From an uncultured Micromonospora sp. (GTDB lineage: Bacteria > Actinomycetota > Actinomycetes > Mycobacteriales > Micromonosporaceae), in NCBI GenBank assembly GCA_937951935.1, contig CALGAM010000025.1, positions 1 to 60,149 of the forward strand: a DNA stretch of 60,149 nucleotides, read 5' to 3'. Under the pieces are notes generated by a model. It was not told the DNA's origin. It saw only the letters and a program-made list of their open reading frames with translations, and made no database searches. Of the stretch, positions 42,938 to 51,429 are shown in pieces (within the stretch, counting starts at the first letter, position 1; every line of letters starts with the position of its first letter). A program made the position numbers and the translations under genes.

Positions 42938-43019
42938 CCGACGGGTCCGGGCGCGGCAGGGCGGCGGTCGGGCCGGCCGGAGGCGACCCGGAGATGGGCA
43001 AGATTCTGTGCGGAGAGTA

Positions 43020-43032
43020 GCCGATTATCGGC
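43020..43032. promoter_or_regulatory. Palindrome upstream of pyrE
   Basis: GCCGAT-T-ATCGGC, 6-bp perfect arms, in the AT-richer 183-base gap before pyrE, 88 bases from its start. Possible operator; no PyrR-type RNA element is recognisable. Confidence 0.35.
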
Positions 43033-43120
43033 CCTCCCGGCCACCTCTTCAGCCCGTACGAGCGGCCCCAGGGCCGGGTCGGCCGTTCGGCTCACAGCCT
43101 GGCGCAGTACCCTACCGGCC

Positions 43121-43660
43121 ATGGGCGACCACGACGACCTGCGTAAATTCATCACTGACCTTGCCGTGGTCCATGGACGGGTGGTGTTGTCCTCGGGCCG
43201 GGAGGCGGACTGGTACGTCGACTTGCGCCGCGTGACGCTCCATCACGCGGCGGCACCGTTGGTTGGTCGGGTCATGCTCGACCTCACGGCCGACTGGGAC
43301 TTCGACGCGGTCGGTGGTCTGACGCTCGGGGCGGATCCGGTCGCGGTCGCGATGCTGCACGCAGCCGCGGCGCAACAGCGCCGCCTGGACGCGTTCGTGG
43401 TGCGCAAGACCGGGAAGACGCATGGTCTGCAGCGCCGGATCGAGGGGCCGGACGTCAGTGGTCGTCGCGTGGTGGCCGTGGAGGACACCTCCACCACGGG
43501 CAGTAGCGTGTTGACTGCCGTGGAGGCATTAAAGGAGGCCGGGGCCGTGGTGGTGGGCGTTGCGGTTATTGTTGATCGAGGTGCGGGCGACGCCGTACGA
43601 GCCGCCGGATTGCCATACCGGGCAGCCTTTACGTTGGCTGACCTCGGCCTTGTGGCCTAA
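43121..43660 (+). CDS. pyrE: Orotate phosphoribosyltransferase
   Basis: A 179-residue type I phosphoribosyltransferase. The PRPP-binding motif is RRVVAVEDTSTTGSSVL; SSGREADWYVDLRRV and GGLTLGADPVAVA are OPRTase-specific, and KTGKTHGLQRRIEG is the flexible catalytic loop. It converts orotate and PRPP to OMP in pyrimidine synthesis. Length is normal. Codon 137 (43529-43531) is TTA, a leucine codon that is very rare in high-GC actinobacteria, and the 3-prime third has unusually many A/T third positions (GTT, ATT, GAT, CGA). It stands alone rather than with other pyr genes, as in mycobacteria. Confidence 0.95.
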   Translation: MGDHDDLRKFITDLAVVHGRVVLSSGREADWYVDLRRVTLHHAAAPLVGRVMLDLTADWDFDAVGGLTLGADPVAVAMLHAAAAQQRRLDAFVVRKTGKTHGLQRRIEGPDVSGRRVVAVEDTSTTGSSVLTAVEALKEAGAVVVGVAVIVDRGAGDAVRAAGLPYRAAFTLADLGLVA

Positions 43661-43726
43661 AAGTTTGCCGATTCGGATCTGCTGATATGCAGGCGGGTCG
43701 ATGCTGCTGGTGGAAGGATGGAATAC

Positions 43727-44095
43727 GTGGGAACTGCGTTGGCCGAAATGACTATGCCTCAGATCTCGCCGCTAGCCGGCGAGCCGATCGAGCGCGCCGA
43801 CGCCGAGCGGCTCGCGGGGGTCCTCAAGGCCCTCGCCGACCCCGCCCGGCTGCGGCTGCTCAGCCTCATCCAGTCGGCGCCGGAGGGCGAAGCGTGCGTG
43901 TGTGACCTCACCGCGCCGCTGGGCCTCTCCCAGCCGACAGTGAGCCACCACCTCCGCATCCTCACCGAGGCCGGCCTGCTGGAGCGGGAGAAGCGGGGCG
44001 TGTGGGCTTACTACCGTCTGGTACCGAGCGCGATCGCGACGATCGCCGACCTGCTGACCCCGCCGCGTAAGCGGGCCACCAAGAAGGCTCGCTGA
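43727..44095 (+). CDS. ArsR-family metal-responsive repressor
   Basis: A 122-residue winged-helix regulator: LAGVLKALADPARLRLLSLI, then ACVCDLTAPLGLSQPTVSHH with recognition helix, and LEREKRGVWAYYRL as the wing. The CVCDL cysteine pair is the arsenite/metal site seen in ArsR-type repressors, so it may sense As(III) or another soft metal. GTG 43727 has GGAAGG 9 bases upstream and is preferred to ATG 43718, which lies directly on it. No arsenite pump, reductase or other resistance gene is adjacent; its target is therefore distant or self. It is followed by a strong terminator. Confidence 0.88.
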   Translation: MGTALAEMTMPQISPLAGEPIERADAERLAGVLKALADPARLRLLSLIQSAPEGEACVCDLTAPLGLSQPTVSHHLRILTEAGLLEREKRGVWAYYRLVPSAIATIADLLTPPRKRATKKAR

Positions 44096-44097
44096 GT

Positions 44098-44159
44098 CAG
44101 CGTCCGGGCCGTCTGGCGCCATCGGAAGGCGGGGTGGCCGCCAGACGGCCCGGACGCTG
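44098..44159 (+). terminator. 21-bp perfect hairpin terminator after the arsR gene
   Basis: Arms 44098-44118 and 44139-44159 pair without mismatch around a 20-base loop, beginning 2 bases after the stop. One of the longest perfect stems in the window. Confidence 0.85.
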
Positions 44160-44531
44160 GCGGCATGTCGGGATCCTTGCCGGCGGACGGCGTCGTGACC
44201 CGTCCGGGTGAACGGTGGGAGCCGTCAGCGGACGATGCCGGCCCGGGGCGTCGCCGGACCGGTCCGGTGGTGCGGTCTGGAGGCGAGAACCGCCCCACCG
44301 CCGGGCGGCGACCCGGGTCGGACGTGCGGCGCCGCGCCGGCCCGGCTCGGCCCGTCCCGGTGCGGGCGAACACGGTCTCGGACGGTGCGGATCCGGGACG
44401 GGGCACCCACCCCGCCCCATGTCGTGCTGCCCGCGTACGCTCCGCCGCCGGCGGCCGTCGCCCGGCCCGGCCGCCGCGGGCCCGGCCGCGCCGGAGGGTG
44501 CGTGCCGGCCGACCCGCAGCGGTGCCGTCGG
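44160..44531. other. Intergenic region with no gene seen
   Basis: 372 bases between convergent arsR and DedA genes; very GC-rich, no open frame of plausible composition, no further clear hairpin. The DedA gene has no obvious own terminator here. Confidence 0.5.
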
Positions 44532-45245
44532 TCAGGAACGGTGCCGGTGCCGCTTGACCTCGTGGGCGGCGCGCTCCAGCGCGGCGGCCTCCTCGGGCGT
44601 CGTGCCCCGCCTGGCGGCAATCCGGGCCTTGAGCAGCTCGATGGCGATCGGGATCACCGAGAACGCGACGATACCGATCAGGATCAGCTCGATGTTGTCC
44701 TTCACGAACGAGATCTGGCCGAGGAAGTAGCCGAGCACGGTGACCCCGGTGCCCCACAGGATCCCGCCGACCACGTTGTAGACCACGAAGGTGCGGTACC
44801 GCATGCCGCTGATCCCGGCGACGATCGGGGTGAAGGTGCGGACGATCGGCACGAACCGCGCCAGGACGACCGACCGGGCGCCGTACCTCTCGAAGAACTC
44901 GTGCGCCTTGACCAGGTTCTCCTGCTTGAACAGCCGGGAGTTGGGTCGGCGGAACAGGGCCGGCCCCACCTTCTTACCGAACGCGTACCCGACCTGGTCC
45001 CCGGCGACCGCCGCGACGGTGATCAGCAGGCAGACCAGCCAGAGCGGGTAGGTGATGTACTCCCCGTCGGCGGTGAGCAGGCCGGCGGTGAACAGCAGCG
45101 AGTCGCCGGGAAGGAAGAACCCGATCAGCAGGCCCGACTCGGCGAAGACGACGGCGAGGATGCCGAGCAGCCCGAACGTGGAGATCAGCCACTCCGGATC
45201 CAGGAAGTCCGGCCCCAGGGCCAGCGTGGTGGTCGACGGCGGCAC
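44532..45245 (-). CDS. DedA family membrane protein
   Basis: A 237-residue DedA/SNARE-associated protein with five or six membrane segments. Typical motifs are ESGLLIGFFLPGDSLLFTAG near the N-terminus and ARFVPIVRTFTPIVAGISGM in the middle, carrying conserved arginines and Pro. DedA proteins are proton-coupled lipid (undecaprenyl-phosphate or phospholipid) flippases or related. GTG 45245 with GGAGG 6 bases upstream. It lies between the arsR terminator and the Pnkp terminator, so it is monocistronic. In M. tuberculosis a DedA gene sits beside fba in the same region. Confidence 0.9.
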   Translation of the reverse strand: MPPSTTTLALGPDFLDPEWLISTFGLLGILAVVFAESGLLIGFFLPGDSLLFTAGLLTADGEYITYPLWLVCLLITVAAVAGDQVGYAFGKKVGPALFRRPNSRLFKQENLVKAHEFFERYGARSVVLARFVPIVRTFTPIVAGISGMRYRTFVVYNVVGGILWGTGVTVLGYFLGQISFVKDNIELILIGIVAFSVIPIAIELLKARIAARRGTTPEEAAALERAAHEVKRHRHRS

Positions 45246-45345
45246 GAGGAGACCTCCGGAGTCGTGTCTGCGGGCAGGACGAGGGGTCCGCGACCGTGAC
45301 GGCGGCTACCCCCGCCAGTCTAGGCGGAGCGCCCGTGGCGGATAG

Positions 45346-45392
45346 CGACGCCACCGGCGGCCGGCGCGTGCCACCGGGCGCCGGTGGCGTCG
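45346..45392 (-). terminator. Terminator of the pnkp-hen1 operon
   Basis: A perfect 14-bp stem (45346-45359 with 45379-45392) and 19-base loop, 76 bases beyond the Pnkp stop. Confidence 0.6.
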
Positions 45393-45467
45393 GACGGGCC
45401 GGCCGGCGGGCGACCCCGCGTGGGCCGGAGCCGGGTGACGGCGCCGGACCCGGCGGAACGGGGCCGG

Positions 45468-48071
45468 CTACAGGCGCGGGTCGACCGGTTCCGACTCGCA
45501 GGCGAGGATCGCGAAGACCAGCTCGTGCCGACGCCACAGCGGGGCCTTCTCGGCCAGCAGCTGCAGCGCCGCGAGGCCGAGCCCGTGCTCCCGCAGGGCC
45601 AGACCGCGCTTGCGACCCAGCGAGCGGTGCCGGAGCGCGGCGAGCCGCTCCGGCTCGGCGTACTCCGGGCCGTAGATGATCCGCAGGTAGTCCCGGCCGC
45701 GGCACTTGACGCCCGGCTGCACCAGGCGCCCCCGCGCGTCCCGGGCGGCCAGCCCGGCGTACGGCTTGACCACCATCCCCTCGCCACCCGCCTCGGTCAG
45801 CTCCAGCCACCAGTCCGTCGCCGCGGCCACCGCCGCCTCGTCGGCGAGGTCGACGACCCGGCGCCGGGTCGGTACGAAGAACTCCGGGTCGGCCTCGTGC
45901 AGCCGGTCGGCGAGGGCCAGGTGCCACCCGTGGTCGCGATCGGCGTGGGACCGTCCCTCGCTGGCGAGCACCGCGAAGGGCGCCAGGGTCACCCCGGCCA
46001 GCCCGTCGGTCGGCCGGACGTACGACCGGTAGGCGGCGGTGTAGCGGGTCAGGTCGGCTGCGCGGCGGGCCATCCGCTCCCGGAGTTCGGCGACCGGCAG
46101 ACCGCGCTCGCCCGCGCGGTCCAGCGTCGCCAGCACGGCGGGCAGCGCGGCCCGGCCCGCCGCGCCGACGGCCGCGTAGTGTTCCCGGATCAGGCTGCCC
46201 GCCTTCGCCGACCAGGGCAGCAGCTCGCAGTCCAGCAGCAGCCAGTCGGTCTCCAGCTCGGCCCACAGCCCGGCGGTGGTGACGGCGGCGCGTACCCGCG
46301 CCAGCAGTTCCCGGTCGAGCGGCTCTCCGAAGAACGGCCGGCCGGTGCGGGTGTAGACCACCCCGTCGCCGGGGCCGAACCGGGTGGCGCCCACCTCGCC
46401 GTCCCGGCAGACCAGCACGACGGCCCGGGAGCCCATGTGCTTCTCCTCGCAGACGACCCGGTCCACCCCGGCGGCCCGGTAGTCGGCGAACGCCTGTGCC
46501 GGGTGTTCGAGGAAGCCGTCGAGCGGGGAGGTCGAGCAGGGTGCCATCGTCGGGGGCAGCCAGACCAGCCAGCGTGGGTCGACGGCGAAGCGGCTCATCA
46601 CCTCCAGCGCGGCCGCGGCGTTCTCGGCGGGGATGGTCACGCTCCCGTGGCCGTGGTCGATGTGCCGCCGCCCGGTGACGTCGCGCAGGTCGAGGCCGAG
46701 GTGGTCGGCGGCCCGCCCGGCGGGGGGAACGGCCGGACCGCCGGTCGTCCCCGGCGTGGCCGGCGTCGTCCCCGGCGCGGCGGCCGGCACGGCGTGCAAC
46801 GGCCGGACCGGGGGGTAGTACTCCTTGGCCGCCGGCACCGAGACCAGCTCCCGGGACGGGTAGCGGAGCGCGGTCAGCGCCCCGCCGAAGACGCAGCCGG
46901 TGTCGATGCAGATGGTGTTGTTGACCCACTCCGGCGTCGGTGTCGGGGTGTGGCCGTAGACGACGGTCGCGGAGCCCCGGTAGTCCCGGGCCCACGGGTA
47001 GCGGACCGGCAGGCCGTACTCGTCGGTCTCGCCGGTGGTCTCGCCGAAGAGCGCGAAGGCGCGGACCCGGCCGGAGGCGCGGCCCTGGTACTCCTCCTTC
47101 AGCCCGGCGTGCGCGACCACGAGCCGGCCGCCGTCCAGGACGTAGTGGCTGACCAGCCCGTCGATGAAGTCCGCCACCCGGGCGACGAACGACTCGTCCT
47201 CGCCGTCGAGCTGCGCCAGCGTCTCGGCGAGGCCGTGCGAGACCGTGACGTTGCGGCCCCTCAGCTTGCGGAGCAGCTTCTGCTCGTGGTTGCCGGGGAC
47301 GCACAGCGCGGTGCCGGCGGCGACCATCCCCATCACCAGCCGGAGTACGCCGGGTGAGTCCGGTCCCCGGTCGACCAGGTCGCCGAGGAAGATGGCGGTG
47401 CGGCCCTCCGGGTGGGTGGCGTTCACCGGCCGCCCGTCGGCGTCGCGGTGCAGGGTCCAGCCGAGCCGGTCCAGCAGACTCTCCAGCTCGGCCCGACAGC
47501 CGTGGACGTCGCCGATGATGTCGAACGGTCCGGTCAGCTCCCTGCGGTCGTTGAAGAGCCTCTGGTAGCGGATCTCGGCGTTCTCGACCTCCTCGACCCC
47601 GCGGAGCACGTGTACCTTGCGGAATCCCTCGCGCTCCAGCCGGCCGATGCTGCGCCGCAGGTCACGCTGCATCCGGGTGAGCACCTGGCGGCCGAAGGTG
47701 CGGTCCGGGCGGGCCTGGGTACGTTCCCAGCAGACCGACTCCGGAACGTCGAGCACGATCGCCACCGGAAGGACGTCGTGCTCACGGGCGAGGGAGACCA
47801 GGGCGGCCCGGGCGTGCTGCTGGAGGTTGGTCGCGTCCACCACGGTCAGCCGGCCCGCCCGCAGCCGCTTGCCGGCGACGTAGTGCAGGACGTCGAAGGC
47901 GTCCGAGGAGGCCGACTGGTCGTTCTCGTCGTCGGCGACCATCGCCCGGAACGCGTCCGAGGAGAGGACCTGGGTCGGCGCGAAGTGCCGGCGGGCGAAG
48001 GTCGACTTGCCGGAGCCGGAGATGCCGACCAGGGCCACCAGGGCCAGTTCGGGAATGTCCAGCGTGGTCAT
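45468..48071 (-). CDS. pnkp: Bacterial polynucleotide kinase-phosphatase (Pnkp), three-domain
   Basis: An 867-residue RNA end-healing and sealing enzyme. Domain 1 (about 1-170): kinase with P-loop GISGSGKST at 16-24. Domain 2 (about 180-470): metallophosphatase with DIIGDVHGC, GDLVDRGPDS, PGNHEQ and YGHTPT. Domain 3 (about 490-867): adenylyltransferase (ligase) with the nucleophile in EEKHMGSRAVV and VVKPYAG, CRGRDYLRI. It phosphorylates 5-prime ends, removes 2,3-cyclic phosphate and starts sealing. It requires Hen1 for ligation in known systems. Its ATG overlaps the stop of hen1 (ATGA), so the two are translationally coupled. Gene symbol as used for the Clostridium enzyme. Confidence 0.95.
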   Translation of the reverse strand: MTTLDIPELALVALVGISGSGKSTFARRHFAPTQVLSSDAFRAMVADDENDQSASSDAFDVLHYVAGKRLRAGRLTVVDATNLQQHARAALVSLAREHDVLPVAIVLDVPESVCWERTQARPDRTFGRQVLTRMQRDLRRSIGRLEREGFRKVHVLRGVEEVENAEIRYQRLFNDRRELTGPFDIIGDVHGCRAELESLLDRLGWTLHRDADGRPVNATHPEGRTAIFLGDLVDRGPDSPGVLRLVMGMVAAGTALCVPGNHEQKLLRKLRGRNVTVSHGLAETLAQLDGEDESFVARVADFIDGLVSHYVLDGGRLVVAHAGLKEEYQGRASGRVRAFALFGETTGETDEYGLPVRYPWARDYRGSATVVYGHTPTPTPEWVNNTICIDTGCVFGGALTALRYPSRELVSVPAAKEYYPPVRPLHAVPAAAPGTTPATPGTTGGPAVPPAGRAADHLGLDLRDVTGRRHIDHGHGSVTIPAENAAAALEVMSRFAVDPRWLVWLPPTMAPCSTSPLDGFLEHPAQAFADYRAAGVDRVVCEEKHMGSRAVVLVCRDGEVGATRFGPGDGVVYTRTGRPFFGEPLDRELLARVRAAVTTAGLWAELETDWLLLDCELLPWSAKAGSLIREHYAAVGAAGRAALPAVLATLDRAGERGLPVAELRERMARRAADLTRYTAAYRSYVRPTDGLAGVTLAPFAVLASEGRSHADRDHGWHLALADRLHEADPEFFVPTRRRVVDLADEAAVAAATDWWLELTEAGGEGMVVKPYAGLAARDARGRLVQPGVKCRGRDYLRIIYGPEYAEPERLAALRHRSLGRKRGLALREHGLGLAALQLLAEKAPLWRRHELVFAILACESEPVDPRL

Positions 48072-49624
48072 CGCAGCTCCCTCGGGGTACGCGTGCCGGG
48101 TTGGTCGGTGGCGGCGGTGCCCGGCGGCGCGACGGTGGCCGACGGTGGCGCGTCGGCCGGGTGGGGCGCCCGGGAGGTCCGGGTGAAGACGGCGAGTTGG
48201 GTGGGGGCACCGACCTCGGGATCCTCGTCGCCGACACCGCTGGTCGAGACCGTGTAGCCGTACGTCGCGCCGACCCGTGCCGCCCAGTCGGCGAACTGCC
48301 GACGGCTCCACTCGAAGCGGTGGTCGGCGTGTCGCAGGGCGCCGGGGGCGAGCCCGGGGTAGCGCACGTTGTACTCGACGTTCGGGGTGGTGACCACGAC
48401 CGTCCCCGGCCGCGCGTGCCCGAACACCGCCGCCTCCAGCGCGGGCAGCCGGGGTGGGTCGACGTGCTCGACCACCTCCATCAGTACGGCCGCGTCGAAG
48501 CCGCGGAGCCGGTCGTCGCGGTAGGTCAGCGCGGACTGCCAGAGCCTGATCCGGTCGCGTTGCCGGGCCGGCAGCCGGTCCAGGCGCAGGCGCCGTTCTG
48601 CCAGCGCCAGCGCCCGGGGCGAGACGTCGGTGCCGACGATCTCGGTGTAGCGGGGGTTCCTGACCAGTTCGGCCAACAGTGCCCCGCCGCCGCAGCCGAG
48701 ATCCAGTACCCGGGTCGCGCCGCAGGACTCCAACACCGCGAGGACGGCCGCCCGGCGCCGGGCCGCCAGCGGCTGCCGGTCGACCGCGGCGGGCAGGTGT
48801 GCCTCCTCGTCGGAGCCCGGGTCGGCGGCCTCGACGATGGTGTCGAGGTCGCCCGGGTCGTCGGCGAGCCGCAGTTCGGCGAGCCGGGCCAGCGCGGTCT
48901 CGGCGAGCGCCCGCCGGTGGGCGAGGTACCGCCGGGTGATCAGGCCCCGCTCCGGGTGCCGGGCCAGCCAGCCCTCGCCGGCCCGCAGCAGCTTGTCGAT
49001 CTCGTCGGGAGCCACCCAGTAGTGCTTGGCGTCGTCCAGGACGGGCAGCAGGACGTAGAGGTGGTTGAGGGCGTCGGCGAGCCGGAGCGTGCCGGTCAGC
49101 GTGAGGTCGACGTACCGGCTGTCACCCCAGTCGGGAAACTCCGGGTCGAGTGGGATCGGTACGGCGCTCACCGTCCAGCCCAGGGGCGCGAACAGCCGGT
49201 CGGCCAGCTCCGCCCCGCCGCGGCAGCGCAGCGCCGGCACGCGCAGCTCCAGCGGGATCGGGGTCGCGGCCAGCTCGGGCCGGTCCCTGGAGACCCCGCG
49301 CAGCGCCGACCGGAACACGGTGGCGAGCGCCGACGCGAGCAGGCTGGAGGCGGCGTACGGGCGGTCGTTGACGTACTGGCCGAGGGTGAAGCCCTCGGGG
49401 GTACCACCCGCGCCCCGGCCGGCCCCGGCCCGGCCGCCGGCGAGGGCCAGCGGGTCCGTGTCGAGCACCAGGGCCGCGGTGCACCGCTCGACGGTGGCCT
49501 CCGGGTACAGCACGTACGCGGTACCGGTGGGCATCCGGAACGACTGCACCCGGTCCGGGTGCTTGACCAGGAGGTAGCCCAGGTCCGTGGCGGGCCGGCG
49601 GGTGGTGGTGATGGTGACGAGCAC
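48068..49624 (-). CDS. hen1: Hen1: 3-prime-terminal RNA ribose 2-O-methyltransferase
   Basis: A 518-residue protein. The N-terminal half (about 1-250) is the domain that pairs with and activates Pnkp ligation (GYLLVKHPDRVQSF, PTGTAYVLYPEA, YVNDRPYAASSLL). The C-terminal half is the methyltransferase: AdoMet site VLDLGCGGGALL, the metal-binding MEVVEHVDPPRL (ExxEH) and TTPNVEYNVRYPG followed by HADHRFEWSR. It adds a 2-O-methyl group to the 3-prime end of broken RNA before sealing, making the junction resistant to the same cut. GTG 49624; stop overlaps pnkp start. First gene of the RNA-repair operon. Confidence 0.95.
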   Translation of the reverse strand: MLVTITTTRRPATDLGYLLVKHPDRVQSFRMPTGTAYVLYPEATVERCTAALVLDTDPLALAGGRAGAGRGAGGTPEGFTLGQYVNDRPYAASSLLASALATVFRSALRGVSRDRPELAATPIPLELRVPALRCRGGAELADRLFAPLGWTVSAVPIPLDPEFPDWGDSRYVDLTLTGTLRLADALNHLYVLLPVLDDAKHYWVAPDEIDKLLRAGEGWLARHPERGLITRRYLAHRRALAETALARLAELRLADDPGDLDTIVEAADPGSDEEAHLPAAVDRQPLAARRRAAVLAVLESCGATRVLDLGCGGGALLAELVRNPRYTEIVGTDVSPRALALAERRLRLDRLPARQRDRIRLWQSALTYRDDRLRGFDAAVLMEVVEHVDPPRLPALEAAVFGHARPGTVVVTTPNVEYNVRYPGLAPGALRHADHRFEWSRRQFADWAARVGATYGYTVSTSGVGDEDPEVGAPTQLAVFTRTSRAPHPADAPPSATVAPPGTAATDQPGTRTPRELR

Positions 49625-49819
49625 CCGGCCATGGTGTCAGGACCCGCCGGTCGTCGTCGCCCCAATTGGTCGTCCCCGCCTTCGGGCGTCTCGACGCGAC
49701 GGGACACCACACCCCCGCCGACCAGGCCGGATCGCCGGGGGACCCGCCCGCCGCGCCGTCGGCGCAATCTTTCGGTCTGTCCGGTCCGTCGGGATAGGAG
49801 AAGAGGCCCGGAGGTGTCC

Positions 49820-50299
49820 GTGACGTACGAGGAGTTCGTCGGCTCCCGGCTCACCGCGTTGCTGCGCTACGCGATGATGCTGACCGGCGATCCGCACCTG
49901 GCCCAGGATCTGGTGCAGGAGACGATGGTGCGGGTCCAGCTCAACTGGCGGCGGGTCGTCCGGGCCGACGCGCCCGAGCGGTACGTCCGCCGGATGCTCA
50001 CCAACCTGTATCTCGACTGGCAGCGCGGGTCGTGGATCCGGCGGGTGTTCCTGCGCGCGGAACCCGACGACACGGTTCCCGCGGCGACGGACCACGTCCA
50101 GACGACGGTGGACCGGGACCAGATCTGGAGCTGGCTGGCCCGGTTGCCCCGGCGGCAACGGGCGGCCCTGGTGCTCCGCTACTACGAGGACCTTCCCGAC
50201 GCGGAGATCGCCGAGGTGCTCGGCTGCGCGGTCGGAACCGTCCGCTCGTCCATCTCGCGGGCACTCGCCACCCTTCGCGCCGAACTTGTGGAGGCCTGA
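49820..50299 (+). CDS. SigE-family ECF RNA polymerase sigma factor
   Basis: A 159-residue ECF sigma factor: region 2 (YAMMLTGDPHLAQDLVQETM and NLYLDWQR) and region 4 (LPRRQRAALVLRYYEDLPDA, then EIAEVLGCAVGTVRSSISRAL). The sequence is typical of the SigE family of Streptomyces/Micromonospora (small, no C-terminal extension). GTG 49820 has GGAGG 5 bases upstream; GTG 49814 is possible. The following gene starts 1 base after its stop. Divergent from hen1. Normally such a sigma factor is followed by a cognate anti-sigma factor; here the next gene is an LCP-domain protein. Confidence 0.9.
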   Translation: MTYEEFVGSRLTALLRYAMMLTGDPHLAQDLVQETMVRVQLNWRRVVRADAPERYVRRMLTNLYLDWQRGSWIRRVFLRAEPDDTVPAATDHVQTTVDRDQIWSWLARLPRRQRAALVLRYYEDLPDAEIAEVLGCAVGTVRSSISRALATLRAELVEA

Positions 50300-50300
50300 C

Positions 50301-51398
50301 ATGAACGACGACTTGCGGCCGGTCGAGGACGCGCTGCGGGCGGCGTTCGCCCGGCAGGAGGAGTCGACGCCCCCCGCCGGTCCGGTGCGCGCGGCGATCG
50401 AGGCGGCGGTCAGCCGACGGCGCCGTCGCCGCCGGACCGCCCAGGCCGTCGGGGTGGCGCTCGCCCTGTTCGCCGTCCTCTCGGTGCCGGTGCTCGGCCG
50501 GATCGGCACGGCACCGGCGACGCCGGAGCCCGCCGCGCCGTCTCCGACCACGCCCGGGCCGGGCGAACCGGCGGAGCCGCTGGACTTCCTGGTGCTCGGG
50601 ATCGACGGCGGCGACGGCCGCAGGCACGGCAACCGGGCGGACACCGTGCTGATGGTGCACGTCCCGGCCGACCGCAGCCGGCTCTACCTGATCTCACTCC
50701 CGCGCGACCTCGGGGTGGAGATTCCGGGGTACGGCTACGACAAGCTGAACGCCGCCTTCTACCTCGGCAGCCACCGTCCCGGTCAGCGGCCCGACCTGGC
50801 GCGGGGGGCGGAGTTGACCGAGCGGACCGTCGCCGCGCTGACCGGGGTGCGCTTCGACGGCACCGCCACCCTGAACTACCAGGGGCTGCGTCAGGTGACC
50901 GACGCGGTCGGCGGGGTCGAGGTCTGCCTCCCGGACAGGGTCTCGTCCCGGCACACCGGCCGGGAGTACCCGACCGGCTGCCAACACCTGGACGGGGCAC
51001 GGGCGCTGGACCTGCTACGACAGCGCGTGGGAATGCCGGAGGGGGCGCACGACCGGGACCGCAACGCGCAGCGTTTCGTGAAGGCGCTGCTGCAGAAGCT
51101 CCGCGATCCGGCGATCGCGGACAACCCGGGACGGATCGCGGAGATCCTCGCCGCCGCCGGCACCAACCTGACGCTCCGTCTGGACGGGACGACCGTGCCG
51201 GAGTTGGCCGCCACGCTGCGCCCGGTGGCCGCGGCGGAACCGGTGGGGATCGGCTGGACGATCAACCCGGTACGGGGGGTGACCGGGGCCTGGGTCGAGA
51301 CCCTCGACCCGGCGGAGAGTCACAGCCTCTTCGAGGCGCTGCGCCGGGACAGGCTGGCGGAGTGGGTGGCGCGCCACCCGCACCGGGTGACCGGGTGA
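50301..51398 (+). CDS. LCP-domain membrane protein in the anti-sigma position
   Basis: A 365-residue protein: a cytoplasmic N-terminus (about 1-48; MNDDLRPVEDALRAAFARQE, then a run of basic residues), one membrane helix (about 50-72), a Pro-rich linker and a LytR-CpsA-Psr domain (about 95-330) with DFLVLGIDGGDG, RADTVLMVHV, LISLPRDLGVEI, DKLNAAFYLG and a conserved Arg in RDRNAQRFVK. LCP enzymes attach glycopolymers to peptidoglycan. ATG 50301 follows the sigma stop by one base with GGAGG overlapping the sigma 3-prime end, so the two are coupled. The N-terminus resembles the start of SigE-type anti-sigma factors, so it may bind the sigma factor (inference). Confidence 0.88.
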   Translation: MNDDLRPVEDALRAAFARQEESTPPAGPVRAAIEAAVSRRRRRRRTAQAVGVALALFAVLSVPVLGRIGTAPATPEPAAPSPTTPGPGEPAEPLDFLVLGIDGGDGRRHGNRADTVLMVHVPADRSRLYLISLPRDLGVEIPGYGYDKLNAAFYLGSHRPGQRPDLARGAELTERTVAALTGVRFDGTATLNYQGLRQVTDAVGGVEVCLPDRVSSRHTGREYPTGCQHLDGARALDLLRQRVGMPEGAHDRDRNAQRFVKALLQKLRDPAIADNPGRIAEILAAAGTNLTLRLDGTTVPELAATLRPVAAAEPVGIGWTINPVRGVTGAWVETLDPAESHSLFEALRRDRLAEWVARHPHRVTG

Positions 51399-51429
51399 CG
51401 AGACCCGCACCGGGTGACCGGGTGACGAG
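51376..51429. repeat. 27-bp perfect tandem duplication across the LCP stop codon
   Basis: 51376-51402 is repeated exactly at 51403-51429. The stop codon TGA (51396-51398) is in the first copy, so the second lies outside the gene. Confidence 0.9.

Noticed and set aside
43687..43905. Alternative frame overlapping the start of the arsR gene
   Set aside because: The ArsR frame has a complete winged-helix domain; the other has none.
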